DNA of 64,000 nt, taken from NCBI RefSeq assembly GCF_052324685.1, contig NC_135218.1, positions 17,032,479-17,096,478 of the forward strand, written 5' to 3'. Source of the stretch: Brachyhypopomus gauderio (taxonomy: Eukaryota > Chordata > Actinopteri > Gymnotiformes > Hypopomidae). Below, piece by piece: positions 34,882 through 47,700 of the stretch (position 1 is its first letter; each line of letters starts with the position of its first letter). The notes under the pieces were generated by a model. That model was not told the DNA's origin. It saw only the letters and a program-made list of their open reading frames with translations, and did no database searches. The translations under genes were made by a program, and so were the position numbers.

Positions 34882-36257
34882 CCAACAACACACACAAATG
34901 CAATCACTTAAACATATTTGTGCATTGATGGTTTAATATTTTAAGAAAATGTGTTTGACTATCACTGTATCCAACCTCCAGTTAATTTAAATAACAATAA
35001 GATATAGTGCAAAATCACTGCTTTGGTATTATGACTGCAGTAGTAATAATAACTAGATTTTAAGAGCCCTTAAGTAAGATTACTGAGGTTTAACTGTTAA
35101 TCAAGCTCTAAGCTTTGTAAACACATACCCTCTGTACCAAGCTCAGTTTTCCAGCTACATAATTGCTTTTGACACCTCTGATTAGGAAAAAATATCTTGC
35201 AGTCATGCAACAAACAAAAGAAATGCAAAATAAAGTCATTAAGACTTAGAATGTTTGCTGGATGTCAACTCAGAATCAGACAGGTTTGTTTATTATGAAA
35301 TCACAGCACTCCCAGTATTGACTTAATTTCTCAGGGAATGCCAACATTTATAGTCTAGCTGTTACATGATTAGTAACACTTGCAAATCTGACTATCACAT
35401 ATCAAGAAATACGTGGGTGAGAAGACTTCCTCTGAACTCTTGAAGGTAACTGGAACTTATCTACAATGGTGAACATTCAATAACATCTTCAAGCACATTC
35501 AGAGACTATGGCTACACCACAGCACAGTAATACAAGCTACTACTTACACCTGGGTTTTTACTGCCAGCTTTTGTCTCTCTCTACATTACCAGCATTTTTT
35601 AAGAAAAGAATTACAAATCAAGCCATCTTTCTAGTGGGGCTGTGTGTGGGGAATGTCAGTGGAATAAGTAGAGAGGGTTGAACAGAAGAAAGGGTCCTGA
35701 TGTCCTCGGTCAATGAGCAGTGTGTGAAACTGAAAAGGTGATGAGGTGCTGATCTCTTTCACAATTCAGAATAAATGCATGCCGAGTGTATTATTTAGTA
35801 ACAATATTACAAGTATAATTTGGAAAACTGAAAACAGACAGTACTGATATCAAATATACCTTTTTGGATCTTCAAATATTTCCTGCCAGTATTTGTAGTA
35901 GCATTTTTATGTATTTGCTTGTGCTGGTATATCTTTAGTGCAATCTTGAAGCAAAGATGGATATTGTGGAAGTCATACATATTTTATAACTTGAATTGCT
36001 TATTACTTTTAAACAATCACTATTTTTCAGTAATTATATTCAACAAGCTCTCAGAATATCTTTTGGTATACATGACAGCGGATCCAAAATAAGAACTTTG
36101 TATGTTGAAATACTTAATAGTATTTAATGGGGAAAATGAAAGTGTATGAAGTGTTATTAGGACATTGCTCATAGACAAGACTGGGAATCACAAGAGAAGT
36201 ATAGCGCCCCCTTCAGGCATAACCCAGGATATTACTATTATCAAGAGTAAGGGCAAG

Positions 36258-36262
<5 letters not shown>

Positions 36263-36290
<28 letters not shown>
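36263..36290. repeat. (TA)n microsatellite
   Basis: About 14 uninterrupted AT units. Confidence 0.93.
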
Positions 36291-36581
36291 CTGTATAATT
36301 GACCAAACAACGGAGTCCATATTTTCTAAGGAAATAAAGTGTACATTAAAATGGAATAATTCACACAGTCAGATTTATTTAATGCAATATAATTTATACT
36401 GGATCTTGAGGTCTTAAGGCATGAATAATTTACATTGATGTACATTTCCCTCTGACATACTGAAATATGTGAACTGCATATCTGAAAATGATGTTTGTTC
36501 ATGAGTATATTCTCTACACCTCCAACATTAAAAGCTCATCTAAAAGTTAAAGAAAAAATTGGAAAAAAAAAATTAGGAACT

Positions 36582-37143
36582 CACAAAATAAAATTTCGGT
36601 TTATTGTCGCACAACAATTTCACACATACATCAAACAGGCCACAATAGATAGCAATTTAATAGACAAGTAAGAAAAGAATTCTTTCCTTAAGCCTTGCCG
36701 TCTCATACAAACCAACTACGTATGGTACAACTGATGTACATACACAAAGTACTGGAATGCTTTGATTTAAACGGCTTTTTTTTTTTTTTTTTTACAATTT
36801 CAGTTGAGATAACATGACATGGTCAAACCACAAGTAAAATCTATTTCATAGAGAGGCTTCAACTTCAAAGCACCGTTTGGTAACCAGAGATCACTGTCAA
36901 AAATGGCTGACCTCCTAACAATATGTACAAAAATATAAAATGTAAATAAAAATACAAACAAATTCTCCTTTTAAAGTATTTTGTAAGAAGGTAGAGCTTT
37001 GAAGTCTTGGTTGTTTCTACAAAATTTGCAGTTATGTGTGTGTACACAGATGCCGAACTCTACTTGATGATGACCACATTATCTTCCCCCAGTGGATGAG
37101 TTTAGGAGAGGAGGGTTGACAGGACGTTCAGCAGACTGCCCTC
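36582..37143 (-). other. ptma: ptma 3' untranslated region with poly(A) signal
   Basis: About 560 bases follow the stop codon. A canonical AATAAA (minus strand) lies at 36600-36605, so cleavage should be near 36580-36590. The stretch is AT-rich and includes a poly-A run (about 36777-36793; poly-T in the sense-strand complement read on plus). No further coding exon is visible. Confidence 0.75.
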
Positions 37144-37182
37144 TTAATCATCTGTCTTCTGCTTCTTGGTTTCAACGTCCTC
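37144..37182 (-). CDS. ptma: ptma coding exon 5 with stop codon
   Basis: After a TTTTTAG acceptor it reads EDVETKKQKTDD and a TAA stop at 37144-37146. The TKKQK cluster and acidic end are diagnostic for prothymosin alpha. Confidence 0.96.
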   Translation of the reverse strand, partial: EDVETKKQKTDD

Positions 37183-40068
37183 CTAAAAACAAAGGATTAG
37201 ACCTCACAGCACAAAATCTGCAATATGAACTTGGTGTAAAAATGTTCCTGACAAAAGGGCACTTACTTCCTCGTCGTCATCTTCAGCTGCTCGTTTCCCT
37301 GTGCCCCCCTCAGCGTCATCTTCCTCATCATCTTCATCACCTGCAATGGTGTGAGTTTTAAGTCAGGCAAGGTTATTGTCTTACTGTGTTGCTTAACTCA
37401 CAATGAAGCTCTTACAGAGTAACCACAGCAGAGGCACTTTGATTTTGTTAATTTATTGACAGGGCGAGTTACCTTCGTCTTCTTCATCCTCTTCCTCACC
37501 AACATCATCCTCTTCTTCTTCTACTTCATTTTCTGGATCTCCATTTTCCTCATTATCCTGAAAAATATTAGTATTATAATTTCATAATGTACTTTTTGAC
37601 AACATTCTGAAAGATGAGCCCAACTCATTTAATGTGTACTGATAGCGCAAGTTTACGAGGGGTTGCATTTGAAGTTCTGATCTCATGGTCTGGTGAATAT
37701 CCAATAAAAACAAGACAAAAAACGAAATCTTACTGCATTTCCATTGGCTGGAGCAGTTTTCCCATTTTCTGCTTCGTCCTCAACCACCTTCTTTTCTTTA
37801 AGGTCCTGGGAAATAAAATAGATTTATTGAACTTTTGTCTTATGGGGGCTCAAATGTTTGTTAGAAACCCCATAGTAGGTCTTACACTACTTTTTGTTTC
37901 ACACAAAAAGGCTCAACTTCAATTCTTAAAGCTCATTGGACGTTGACCTTTTCCATCTCCGCCTTGTTTAAAATACCTTACTGAAGTGTTGTAATCTGAT
38001 ACGTCGGTGGTGTTAGCGCCAAAGAGCTGTGTAGTTCAGTAAATAATCTACACCATAGGTTTCGTCGAAGACACGCCCGTGGAAAAACTACAACTCCCAG
38101 CCTGCATACACAGATTATTTTAACGCAGCCAATAAGAACGCTGGAACGAACACCACCAGAAAGAGGCTCGATAGATTAACCCGAGATGGAACAATAGCGA
38201 CATGCACGTAGAGGTTTTTCTTCTTTACCATATGGAGATTATTTTAACAAATCTATTTTAAACAGTTATTGTGGCGCTACTTACGTCCTTGAACTTAATT
38301 TGTTCAGACGGTTGTAAAAATCACATTATTTTTGCCACCAAAATAAAAAACAGTTTTAACCTTCAGAACAGGCCTATGTCGTACCCCAGAGTATGTTCTA
38401 GTGCGGCAAATCGCTTGAATTAATGCATTTAGGTCGTAACCCTTAGTCTTTAAGCCGTTTATTAGTACAGCACGCCAGCAACGTCTCCTTACACCATTAC
38501 ATTACATGTCAGTGCTTTGTAGTCTCAGACCAACACTAAGCGTCACTGACTCAGATGAATAATCCCGGCTAGGATATATTCCCTGCGTTCGCTCTAAAAA
38601 AAGGAAAAAGATGGTCCGCCGTGGATAGGCTATAAAATTGACGAACAGCATGGCCGGTTAGCGACAGTTGAAACAGAAATAATCTACACATTTTTTACTT
38701 GATTAACGGGATATATCCTCGTCAAGGTAGGCTATAGAGCGGTGCTTTGCAATAGCCTAACAAAGGACAAATGGTCATAGATGGTGTTCTGTCCCCAGTT
38801 ATTAGATTTTCGCTTTTTGTTACCAGAGAAAACTTTTATACAGCAGGGGAAGGCTGGAAAAGACGCTCACACTGATGCAATGTAACTTCTGTTCCGTGCT
38901 CGCATTCTGCGTTGGCCATTTATTACATATTATTGTAAACTCACATAACCCGCAAACAGCGTTGCGGAGTGAACCGTTTAGGCTACACTGGTTGCCTAGC
39001 CAAATTTTGCGGGATAACTTCGTCAGTGCGAGGTGTCGAGAGGCTCCCCATTTGCACCTGCAGACGAACAAACGCGGAAAAACGAAATCGTAATCGCCGT
39101 GTCCCTGATTTAACATCTGAAAACGACCCGACAGTGTACCCGGCAGCCAAAATAAGACAAGGTACTCATCAATAACAGTAATAGGTCGCTCCTTTACTCG
39201 CTATCAAAATGGGTTCACCATTATCTGAACTTGCCACAACTTCCACAATAAATGCGTCATTTATGCCGCTTCGAGATAAAATCCCCGCCAAACAGCCGAC
39301 GTGCCTCATTAGAACCAGATTACCATATTTGACAGAAATAAAGAACTACGACAAATATCTAATATATCTCAATCTCTGAAATGAATCTAAATAATCACGG
39401 AATTACTGGCACATGATACAAACGGAATAATCTGACCAACGGACCACAGTCTAGTCTGTGGCATCATTCATCAAGAAGCGTGTAGAAGGAGACATCAAGG
39501 TTCCTCCAGCGCAGAAGCGAACTTGTCATATCGGAATAAGGGAGGCAATGGCTTGTGGATTGACAAATCGCCGCGTCTCCTAAATGCAATAGGCTCTCCT
39601 ATCAGCGATTACACTGGTGAAAAAAAAAAACCCAATAACTTGTTCAAAAAGAAGTTGGAGATGTTAAGATATTATGTCTGCAGCTCAATGTACTTTTTTC
39701 AAAAGGGAACCGAAACGTTTCTAACAAAGAACCCGCGCAGACTGTTACGCTCAGGACAATGCAAGCTCTGGCTACTAATGTTTCTGAAGCAAACCCAACT
39801 TTAGAGTGCATGTTACATTTTTCCATCCAGAAAAGTCTTCACAGAAACATTATGCGTCCACGTCAACGACAAAAAAGATGCAGCCCAACGAACGCTGTTC
39901 CCATACGACAATTGTACAATTTCCACACAGAAATCCTTATTCCATAAGAATATGTGGTCCATTCTTTCAAAATTCCATAAACCGCGTTTTTCGAGTTTTT
40001 ACACTAGATAATAAATTCCCTACCTTTGCGGAGATTTCCGAGCTGGTATCGACTTTTGTGTCAGCCAT
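37144..40068 (-). CDS. ptma: ptma, prothymosin alpha, complete five-exon gene
   Basis: Small, highly acidic, intrinsically disordered nuclear protein. Family knowledge: it binds histone H1 and related partners, promotes proliferation and restrains apoptosome formation. Coding exons on the minus strand are 40024-40068, 37734-37805, 37473-37557, 37267-37340 and 37144-37182. All have GT/AG borders and phases fit, giving 315 bases and 104 residues, normal for the family. The start MADTKVDTSSEISAK continues DLKEKKVVEDEAEN, the thymosin-alpha-1 segment. A Glu/Asp-rich middle follows. Near the end are KR (in GGTGKRAAED) and then TKKQKTDD, the bipartite nuclear signal and typical C-terminus. The ATG is the only in-frame start and matches the family start. 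No frameshift or damage is seen. The teleost paralogue (a or b) is not resolved. Confidence 0.97.
37267..37340 (-). CDS. ptma: ptma coding exon 4, acidic core and first half of nuclear signal
   Basis: Seventy-four bases with TTGCAG acceptor and GTAAGT donor. It continues the acidic tract, then reads AEGGTGKRAAEDDDEE. The KR pair is the first basic cluster of the bipartite nuclear signal. Confidence 0.95.
37473..37557 (-). CDS. ptma: ptma coding exon 3, acidic core
   Basis: Eighty-five bases with CAG acceptor and GTAACT donor. It reads DNEENGDPENEVEEEE and further Asp/Glu runs, and ends in phase 1. Acidic runs of this kind are the histone-binding core of the family. Confidence 0.95.
37734..37805 (-). 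CDS. ptma: ptma coding exon 2
   Basis: Seventy-two bases between a TTTCCCAG acceptor and a GTAAGA donor. It reads DLKEKKVVEDEAENGK and then TAPANGNA. It is in phase 0 on both sides and completes the thymosin-alpha-1 segment. Confidence 0.95.
37806..40023 (-). other. ptma: ptma intron 1
   Basis: The 2.2-kb first intron has GT/AG borders. CpGs are frequent towards its 5' end (about 38000-40020), as expected near an active promoter. Frames at 38820-39175 and 39523-40078 have no recognised product. Confidence 0.7.
40024..40068 (-). CDS. ptma: ptma coding exon 1
   Basis: Fifteen codons, MADTKVDTSSEISAK, ending in phase 0 at a GTAGGG donor. This is the N-terminal half of the thymosin-alpha-1 region. 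The upstream leader is short, with the TATA-like box about 130 bases from the ATG. Confidence 0.95.
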
Positions 40069-40164
40069 TTCTGCCTAAACGTAAAAATGTGATGCGGTCA
40101 CGGAACAAAATAATGTGAAGAGGGGTCCAAAAGGCTTATAATAAAGATAAAGGGTTAGTTAGTG

Positions 40165-40250
40165 CCTGTGGCAAACTCACTCGACGGCGGAGTCCTTAAT
40201 ATAGAGGAATGGGCGGAGTCTAAAGGCGGGCAGTTTTAAATGATTGGTCG
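40165..40250 (-). promoter_or_regulatory. ptma core promoter: TATA-like, two GC boxes, CCAAT box
   Basis: Reading upstream on the minus strand: a TATA-like CTATATTAA at about 40197-40205, GC boxes at 40211-40216 and 40225-40230, and a CCAAT box at 40243-40247. Order and spacing are those of a classical strong vertebrate promoter. The start site is inferred at about 40165-40175. Confidence 0.7.
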
Positions 40251-41479
40251 ATATAGCGAAAAATCTGTAGTCTATGTCTAATTCGCCAGTCTCGAACAAT
40301 GGACAGTATTTCTACACTGAGGGAAACCGCTTGCAAACCAACCTTTCTGAGTCATTTATGTGACTAGTAACTGTCGCTGCACTATTTTGACTAGTCTCCT
40401 GATTGACGACTAATGTGAGACCCCCACCAAACAAACAAACAAACAAAAAAAAAACTAGGCTGTCTAGATCTAGACTACACGTTTTTGATAAGGTAATACT
40501 CTGGACTATCAAGATGTCCCGTCTTATTCTTATTAATAACCAGCTGACAAAACAGTTAAAGCTGGTCTTTAATTATACCTTTCTTTTACTCATAGGTTCA
40601 GCAGCCTATAACATCTGCGGGTCACATTTCGGTGTTATTACATCTGATTTGCACGTGTTGTTATATGTAGGGTATAGAGAGTAGCTAAACCTATATATGA
40701 AAATGTGATTACATGGAACTTTTTAGGGAATGTTCTCTTGTAATGAGAACGTAATCAAAACTCGGAGACTATACGTCCGTTTCCTGAGGTCTTACATAAA
40801 CAATCCTATCTTACAAGGTGAGATAAACTTGCTGTCTAATAAATAAGGTCACGTATTCAAAGATCAAAGGAGAACATTGCGGTACTTAGTAAAAACTCCT
40901 CTGGGTAAACCTTCTCGAATTTGAGCGACAGTTTCGGGCCCCTCCCCTTTACCAAAGCGTCTCACCAAAAAATATTGGCCTTGCGAGAAAACGCTAGTGC
41001 ATAGTGAATGCTTTGTAGAAAATGCCATTTTCCTCCGATCTCAGAACGGTTTTGTCGCTTTTCTTTCCTTGGCTAATATTAGATATGGGTGGGACGAAGC
41101 TGATCCTAAGTCATTGTAAAGGTCAGATTTAACCCTGAAACGTGCAAGACAGTAATGAAAAATACTGTAAAAAGGAGAACGAACACGTCGAAAAATTAAC
41201 CTATAACCAGTTTTATTGGTTTTGTATCAAAATGTTTGAATAATGAATAACCACTCAGAAGATTAAGCTTATTGAAGTTTTTTTTCCTTGATTTTGAATA
41301 ATTGGTGCAACAACCAATATGGACGACTCTATGAATTTTGATAAAAGAGATAGAATATGTCGCTCAAACAAAGTAGTTTGAGTGCATTTTTGGAGTTATG
41401 TGGACATCATCTTTTGATGTCAAATGTATAGGAGAAATTCACGAAATATATTGACAATAAAATTTGAAAAGGGGAAAAA

Positions 41480-41760
41480 AGTTCCTCACCAAGATGGCCA
41501 AATAAAAATGCCGTATGGCGTCTTGAAGTCTCCCAATTGGATGATGGAGAGGAACGAACGCAGTCTTGACGCTTTGCGAGAGCTGATTGGATTTCACGGA
41601 CGTCCATCAAATGAAACACCTCGACGAAGGCTCTTGGAAAACCTGGGATGGGTGTCGCTCTCTGGAATGTGTGTGATCTGTAGTTGGTATGGCGGACCAA
41701 GAAAGCGTTTCCTATTGAGCGGGATTTGTTCATTCGGAACCACGTTTGCACTGTAAAGAA
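41480..41760. promoter_or_regulatory. CpG-rich block, candidate promoter or regulatory element
   Basis: CpGs are clearly denser than in the flanks. A YY1-like CAAGATGGCC at about 41491 and an ATTGG/CCAAT palindrome near 41535 are present. It lies about 1.3 kb upstream of the ptma promoter. Both strands stay open for about 110 codons with no recognised product. Confidence 0.3.
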
Positions 41761-44700
41761 TAGAGTATCATAATAGTATTACGTGTTACGTTCGTTGACT
41801 GAAGTTTTTTAACGATACTCCTAAATAGCCTATTCGTGGGGTCTGTGTATTCTGAGTTGGATACATGAATACAGAGGCTAGTAACATTTAATATTAATTT
41901 AGTAGGCTGCGTTTAATACGGATCAACAGTTACAACAGTGAGGAAGAGATTGATCTTGTTACGGGGACCACCCCGTATACAGTATAGGTGTCACGTTGAA
42001 ATTCGGTAGTCTACAAAACTGACCATAAATTATCGAATCTTATGTATGAAACGGCTTGGGTTGTCTACAGAGCTCATTTTACAAGGTTTACTTCCGATGG
42101 TTTGAACGACTTTACTGTGGAAGGGAACACTTTATTTGAGTACCTATATGGATGTTTTCATTTTAAAGAAATGTTAAGTTAAAGCTCGTCCGGTACGTGG
42201 GGCTTTGTACGTTCAGTATGCAGATGTCTATAAAGTGCAGTATAAAATTTATTTATGTAACTGGTAATGATGTATATCCATGTCAAACTAGTCCCCATAG
42301 CTGGGTAGCTAATGTATATGTAAGTACGTGTGTGTACGTGCGTGCGCGTGAGAGTGAGTTTAGATTATGAAATTGTTTTTACTTTTATAGTCATTGTTTT
42401 AATTGCATTAGTTAATATAATTGAATCAGTTAATACATTAAATAGGAGACGTACTATTATGTCGACATCATGTTGACGGAGTAATTTCATATGATTGTTA
42501 TATGCACACTTGCCTGATTTAGTTCTCCCCCTGGTGGAGAAATATTAGCATTTTCGGAATAACAACACCGAGAAAGAGAATAAGTTAGAAGAGGCAGTGT
42601 TCTCAAATGCCAACCTAAAGGTCCTGCATATCTTTTATTAAATACTATAAAGTTATCTCCATGTACCAATGTGTTTTTGTTCTAAGATTGGAACATTATC
42701 TCAGGTTAGCACATTAATTTTAGATGTTAACGTAATAAGGAAATATGTGTGCACATTTTACAGTTAAAACCTTTTTCATCTCCTGCTTATGACTTGGGCA
42801 AAACTGAAAATCGGAAGCATTACTTTATTAATTGATCTATAATAGATAATATGAAAGGTAAGACTAAGAGAAACAAATTAAGTTATACTGTTAAACTGAA
42901 ACCGTTTAACACCCCCCCCCCCCCCCCCCTCCAAAAAAAAAGAGGCTAGTCTGTAGACAAGCCATGAGAGGGCAGTATCTGGGATCTCTGATTCCTACGA
43001 TAAGTACTATTTTCTTGTCAACTACAATAATAGCCTCACTGGAAATCCCCCTGTCTTGCTGCTGTCTGGTATTGTATGTCACATGATCATAACTAGACGT
43101 AGGCCCCCACAGTTCAGTTGCCCCCCTTCTCCTAAGCTACGACTTAGTAACCCACCCCCCCTCTACCTCAAAGACAATCTCATTACCACTGAGCACTCTG
43201 AAAGGCCCTCAGGGGAGGGATCTAGGGGACCCTGTGTTTATAAAAATACTAGCTATTCACATCAAATACAGTATCTGAACAATGACTGCCTGGGTGAGTA
43301 ACCAGTCTACATATACTATTTGAAAACATTTAGTGAGATAATAATTTATTATTGTTTGTCTGGTGAAATGTGGTACTCATGGGAGACTGATAGTAACATG
43401 TTTTTTAATGACATTTTGAAATGACAATGCAGTACAATTTTTTAGATTATGCACCATGTCAATAAAGCACTTATGTACATATCGAACAGCGCACAAGCTG
43501 TCTGCTTAGGCATAGTGAAACTGAATAAACATTTTGGTAAAACAACCCATGTTATGGCATTCATATATATCCATACTATATATCCTGTAAATCTACAGCT
43601 GATACTTAAGTTGCTCTTAAAATGTCTTGTACAAAGTATTAAACCTATATCACACATCTTAGTCACCACATGTAAATCTGTTTCTGGTTTAGAAACAGAA
43701 ACAAAAAAACCCAATCCACTTAGTAATATTATATTTAGAAGCAGTGCATAGAAGATTTTGCAGTGTGGTTATTTTTAGTGTTTCAGGTCCCAGAGAGCCA
43801 GCGTTAAATGCCAGTGTTATGAAGGTTTTGATCTTACATTTCTTTGGTCTCTGTATTAAGCATTCTTAGTTTCCCTCAGACAACCTTAACCCTGCCCTTT
43901 TCAGGCAAGGCAGAGCAGGCCCTCTTTTCTTCTCCTATCCCCCCTTCTCTTCCACTGTAGTAGTAGCAATGCCAAAACTCCACCCCCCCCCCCATCTCAT
44001 TTTTCATTTTTATTTAAATATAGCCCTCTGTTTTCCTGCAGCTGCACCCACAGCTTTCCCAGAGGCAGCAGAGCAGCAGAGAGGCCATCCTCTTCACCCT
44101 GGGCCTGGGTGACCACTGTCTCCTGCTCCCCCTCCCTCAGAGAAACAAACGCTGACAATACACATCAGTCCAGGAATAGCCTGGCGCATGATGCATGTCC
44201 ATTATTACTGCATGAGAGCTTTCCCCCCCCCCCCACACCCGTTTGTTACCTCCCCCTCCCCCCACCAAGCTGGTACTCTAGAGTGGAGGAGTGGTGTTAG
44301 GGAAAAGGTACACAGGAAGGAGTCACACTTCACCCCACCCTCTCCTCAGGGTGATCCATGATGTGGGGAGATGTTAGACACACATTTCCCAAGCGTGACG
44401 TTCAATGGGAGAAAATCAATTGTGACAAAGATTGCAGGGGCTTGACCCTATGACCCCTTGGTCCTGAGGCAAGGTTGTGTGTGCTTTACTTATAATTGAG
44501 CAGGCTAGAAGCTTGCCCCAGGCACTCACCAAGTGTGTATAGAGCAGGGGTACTGTCAGCTGCTGTGAAACCTCTCAGTTTTGCTTAACTTCATATTTGC
44601 GTATTTACTTGTTATTTACCTCTTATGTTGCAGGCTGGATCGGGAGACAGACCCAAGGTTCCCCAGTGTGCTCAAAGGTGAAACTGAAAGAACAGAATTG

Positions 44701-47700
44701 AAGCCGATGACTGAGATGTGCATACTTCCTGCGCAAAGTGTTACAGGGGAAGAAGAATGGCCACAGGTCATTGGTTCACAGGCTTTACCCTTGTCAGCCT
44801 AGCAACTGCATCATGTTGATTTTCAAATCGGTGTTTCTCAAACAACATTGGCACATATGATATGACCAGAAATGGCAGAATTTACATTACCCAATGGCTC
44901 CCATGATCACAGTCTTTTGTCAAAGTAAACACACAGTACATTCAAATAAGTATAATAGAAAATGTATGCATCACCTTTGTATCCCTCTCTGATTTCTCAA
45001 AATAAGCCAATTTGGCAAATAAACAGCAGATTTTAATGTTCTCGCCTCCTCCTAAGCAATATAAGAACCAACCAGATTTTCCTGAGTATGTACCTAGATG
45101 GCGCTGATGAGCACTGAGCATTTTAGGTGCCGTACAAAGCTGCTGCCCTCGCAGTATCAAGCTCACATTCAGGGGTGACAGGTAAGAGGACTGTTCACAG
45201 CAAGCTGTCATGAAGTGTGGTAGGACTATATCATTACAACTGCATAGAGATCCCTGCCCTTTCTGACTGTTCTGGTATAATTGGGTAAGTCAATTCTCAT
45301 TACAGTTGTTTGGTTGTCATTGGCATTGGATCTAAGTAGATTAGTAAGAGAAATGTATGAATGAGTTGCTATAAATTTGCACATTATGTTATCATCATGT
45401 AAAATTTTTCTTACATTTTATTTTATTTTATTTATTCCTCTATATGATATTTCCATGTAGCAGTAGTTTGAATTGGGCATCTCTGTTTTAAAGTTCACAT
45501 TTCCAACAACTATCATTCTGTTATGCGGATATGTAATATTGGTGCCCAATAACTACTTATTATAGGAGGAAGTATTATATTTAACTTCCTCCTCATACAC
45601 AATATTTTTGGTCTCATAAGCACGTGTGATTGGCAGCATGCTACACATACACAAAGCTTGTGTGGAGAGGACTGAGGGAATTGTTGCATACACCGGAGAT
45701 GACTGATGGAATGTCGCATATGGAGATGATTGGTTTCACTATTTAAAATGATGTGACTCAAGCCAGAGCAGTACAGTGCAGTTCACTTTAATTTGACCAA
45801 GAATAAGCCTATTCTGGAACTTCCTTTTTATGAGTGACATTAATAAAACTTCTATAAAACTATCTATAAAATCTATATAATTCTCTCTTCTTAATACATA
45901 CCTTCAGCTACATCACCCAGTATACATGCACATGGTTTATACACTCTAATTTCTCTCCATACTGTTCTTTCTCAAGTCTCTAATGGCTGTGGCTCTTTGC
46001 TTCCTAGGTCCGTTTTCGGCTGGTCCTATCAAGACTTCCAGAGGTAGATGGCAACAATCCAAAATGCAAGCACACACACACCCACACACACACACAATGT
46101 GAGAGAAAATCAGACAAATAGAAAAAGGAGGGATAGGGAGAAAGAGAAAAAGATGTAATGTATGTAAGTCTGTATGTAAGTTTTTCACAATGCCTTTTAT
46201 GCTTTAATCCAGCTCCACATGGCGGAAGGCATTGGAAATATCTTGACATAAGCGGTTTGCAAGCACACACCCAGGACCTGACACTGTGTGGCTCCCCATC
46301 GACATTTATTAGAAAGATACATCTGCATGCATGTGGTACTCTTTGAAGGGTAGTGCTGGTTTTGTTTTGTGTTATTGAGTCTAGGGCTGATAGGGCCTTC
46401 CCAACATGCCCCCTTTGGAGTAAGTCATAAGTGGAGCATTGAGCATGATCCGTTAGTAGCTTCACTGCGTTGAGATTTTGGCTCAGCCAGTGGAAAAGAT
46501 GCTGACAACAGTTCCAAATCACTGTCAGGTTGCATTTGTATATGCATCCCGATCAAAAGCAACTGACAAAAAAGGGGGCATTTTTCACTAAGTGGCAATC
46601 TGAGATGGAAATTGCAGACAATTGCGCTGTAATTATGGCTAGTGACTAAAACATTTGGCCTTTTTATCTTCCATAACCAAAGGGCTCTTCCTGGTTTTTT
46701 GCATGGATGGATGCAAGAAAATTCACAAGTCTACAGGCACGTCACTGCCTCCCCACATAACTTCACATGTGAAACAGTAGCAGTCAAGGCATACAAGAGT
46801 AGATGAATCAGCGTACTGTTTTAATGAATGTGATGGATAAATGCTCATTACAGCGAGTACAATACTCACAGTGTCAGACACACAGTTTCAATTCATACCA
46901 ATGTTCTGCTGTTAACGTATTAAATTAATTCCTTTATTTGTGGTGTATAATAAACTAGAAAATGTTTTATGTTAACATTACATATGTTGTTTTCTCTGAG
47001 GGTACCACCAACACACTGATTCCCTCTCTATACCATTATGGGAGTGTTTGTGTTATCATGATATGGGGAAAGTCAACCTAAATGATTGCTGTAAAAAATA
47101 AAGGCCTGATTGTATTGTATAATCAAATAGAAATGTTTGTCATTTTAGTGCCAGTCACATTTCAGCTGTCTCCCCGTGTCTCCCCGTAAGGGACAATTTT
47201 ATGCCTATGTGGGTCCAACTGTCTCACGTCTCCTTGGTAACTCAGCAGTAGTGATGTCATGGTGATGGTGAGGATGCAGGCCTCGTGTGGCCGTGTGTTC
47301 TCTCTCACTCCTCGGCCGGGGAGCTTATGGACACCCTTCCCTTCAGCTCACCCCACGGCCAAGCTAAGTGACACTAGTGAGAGAAGAGAGTTCTGTGTGT
47401 GTTCCCACACATTACTCTGCATGCTCAGCCATGCATGAAGGAGGAATTCCATTTCATTTATATCATGTACATTATGTTCATAAAGCAATTTTCACAATAA
47501 ACAAAGCCGCTCTTTTCAGTCCAGGTGTGATTATAGCAAGAAAAAAAATCCTCAATAACCATTCCCTCCCTCTAGATGCAGCAAACTGACAGGACATGGC
47601 AACCCATCCCTCACCACCACGCCCTGGCACTCCTAAACGCTCTTCACGCTCAGGGAAACTCTGAGCGTGATGGAAACAAGCTGCAGGTCTCAGGGGCCTG

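Larger units (their letters stand above)
32279..36581. other. dlg1-ptma intergenic region, second part
   Basis: AT-rich. It contains a CA array at 34848-34881 and a TA array at 36263-36290. The 133-codon plus frame at 32957-33358 has no recognised family. Confidence 0.45.

Noticed and set aside
46004..46522. 172-codon minus-strand frame
   Set aside because: It runs into a CA-rich array (CVCVWVCVC), has no family resemblance and no support for expression.
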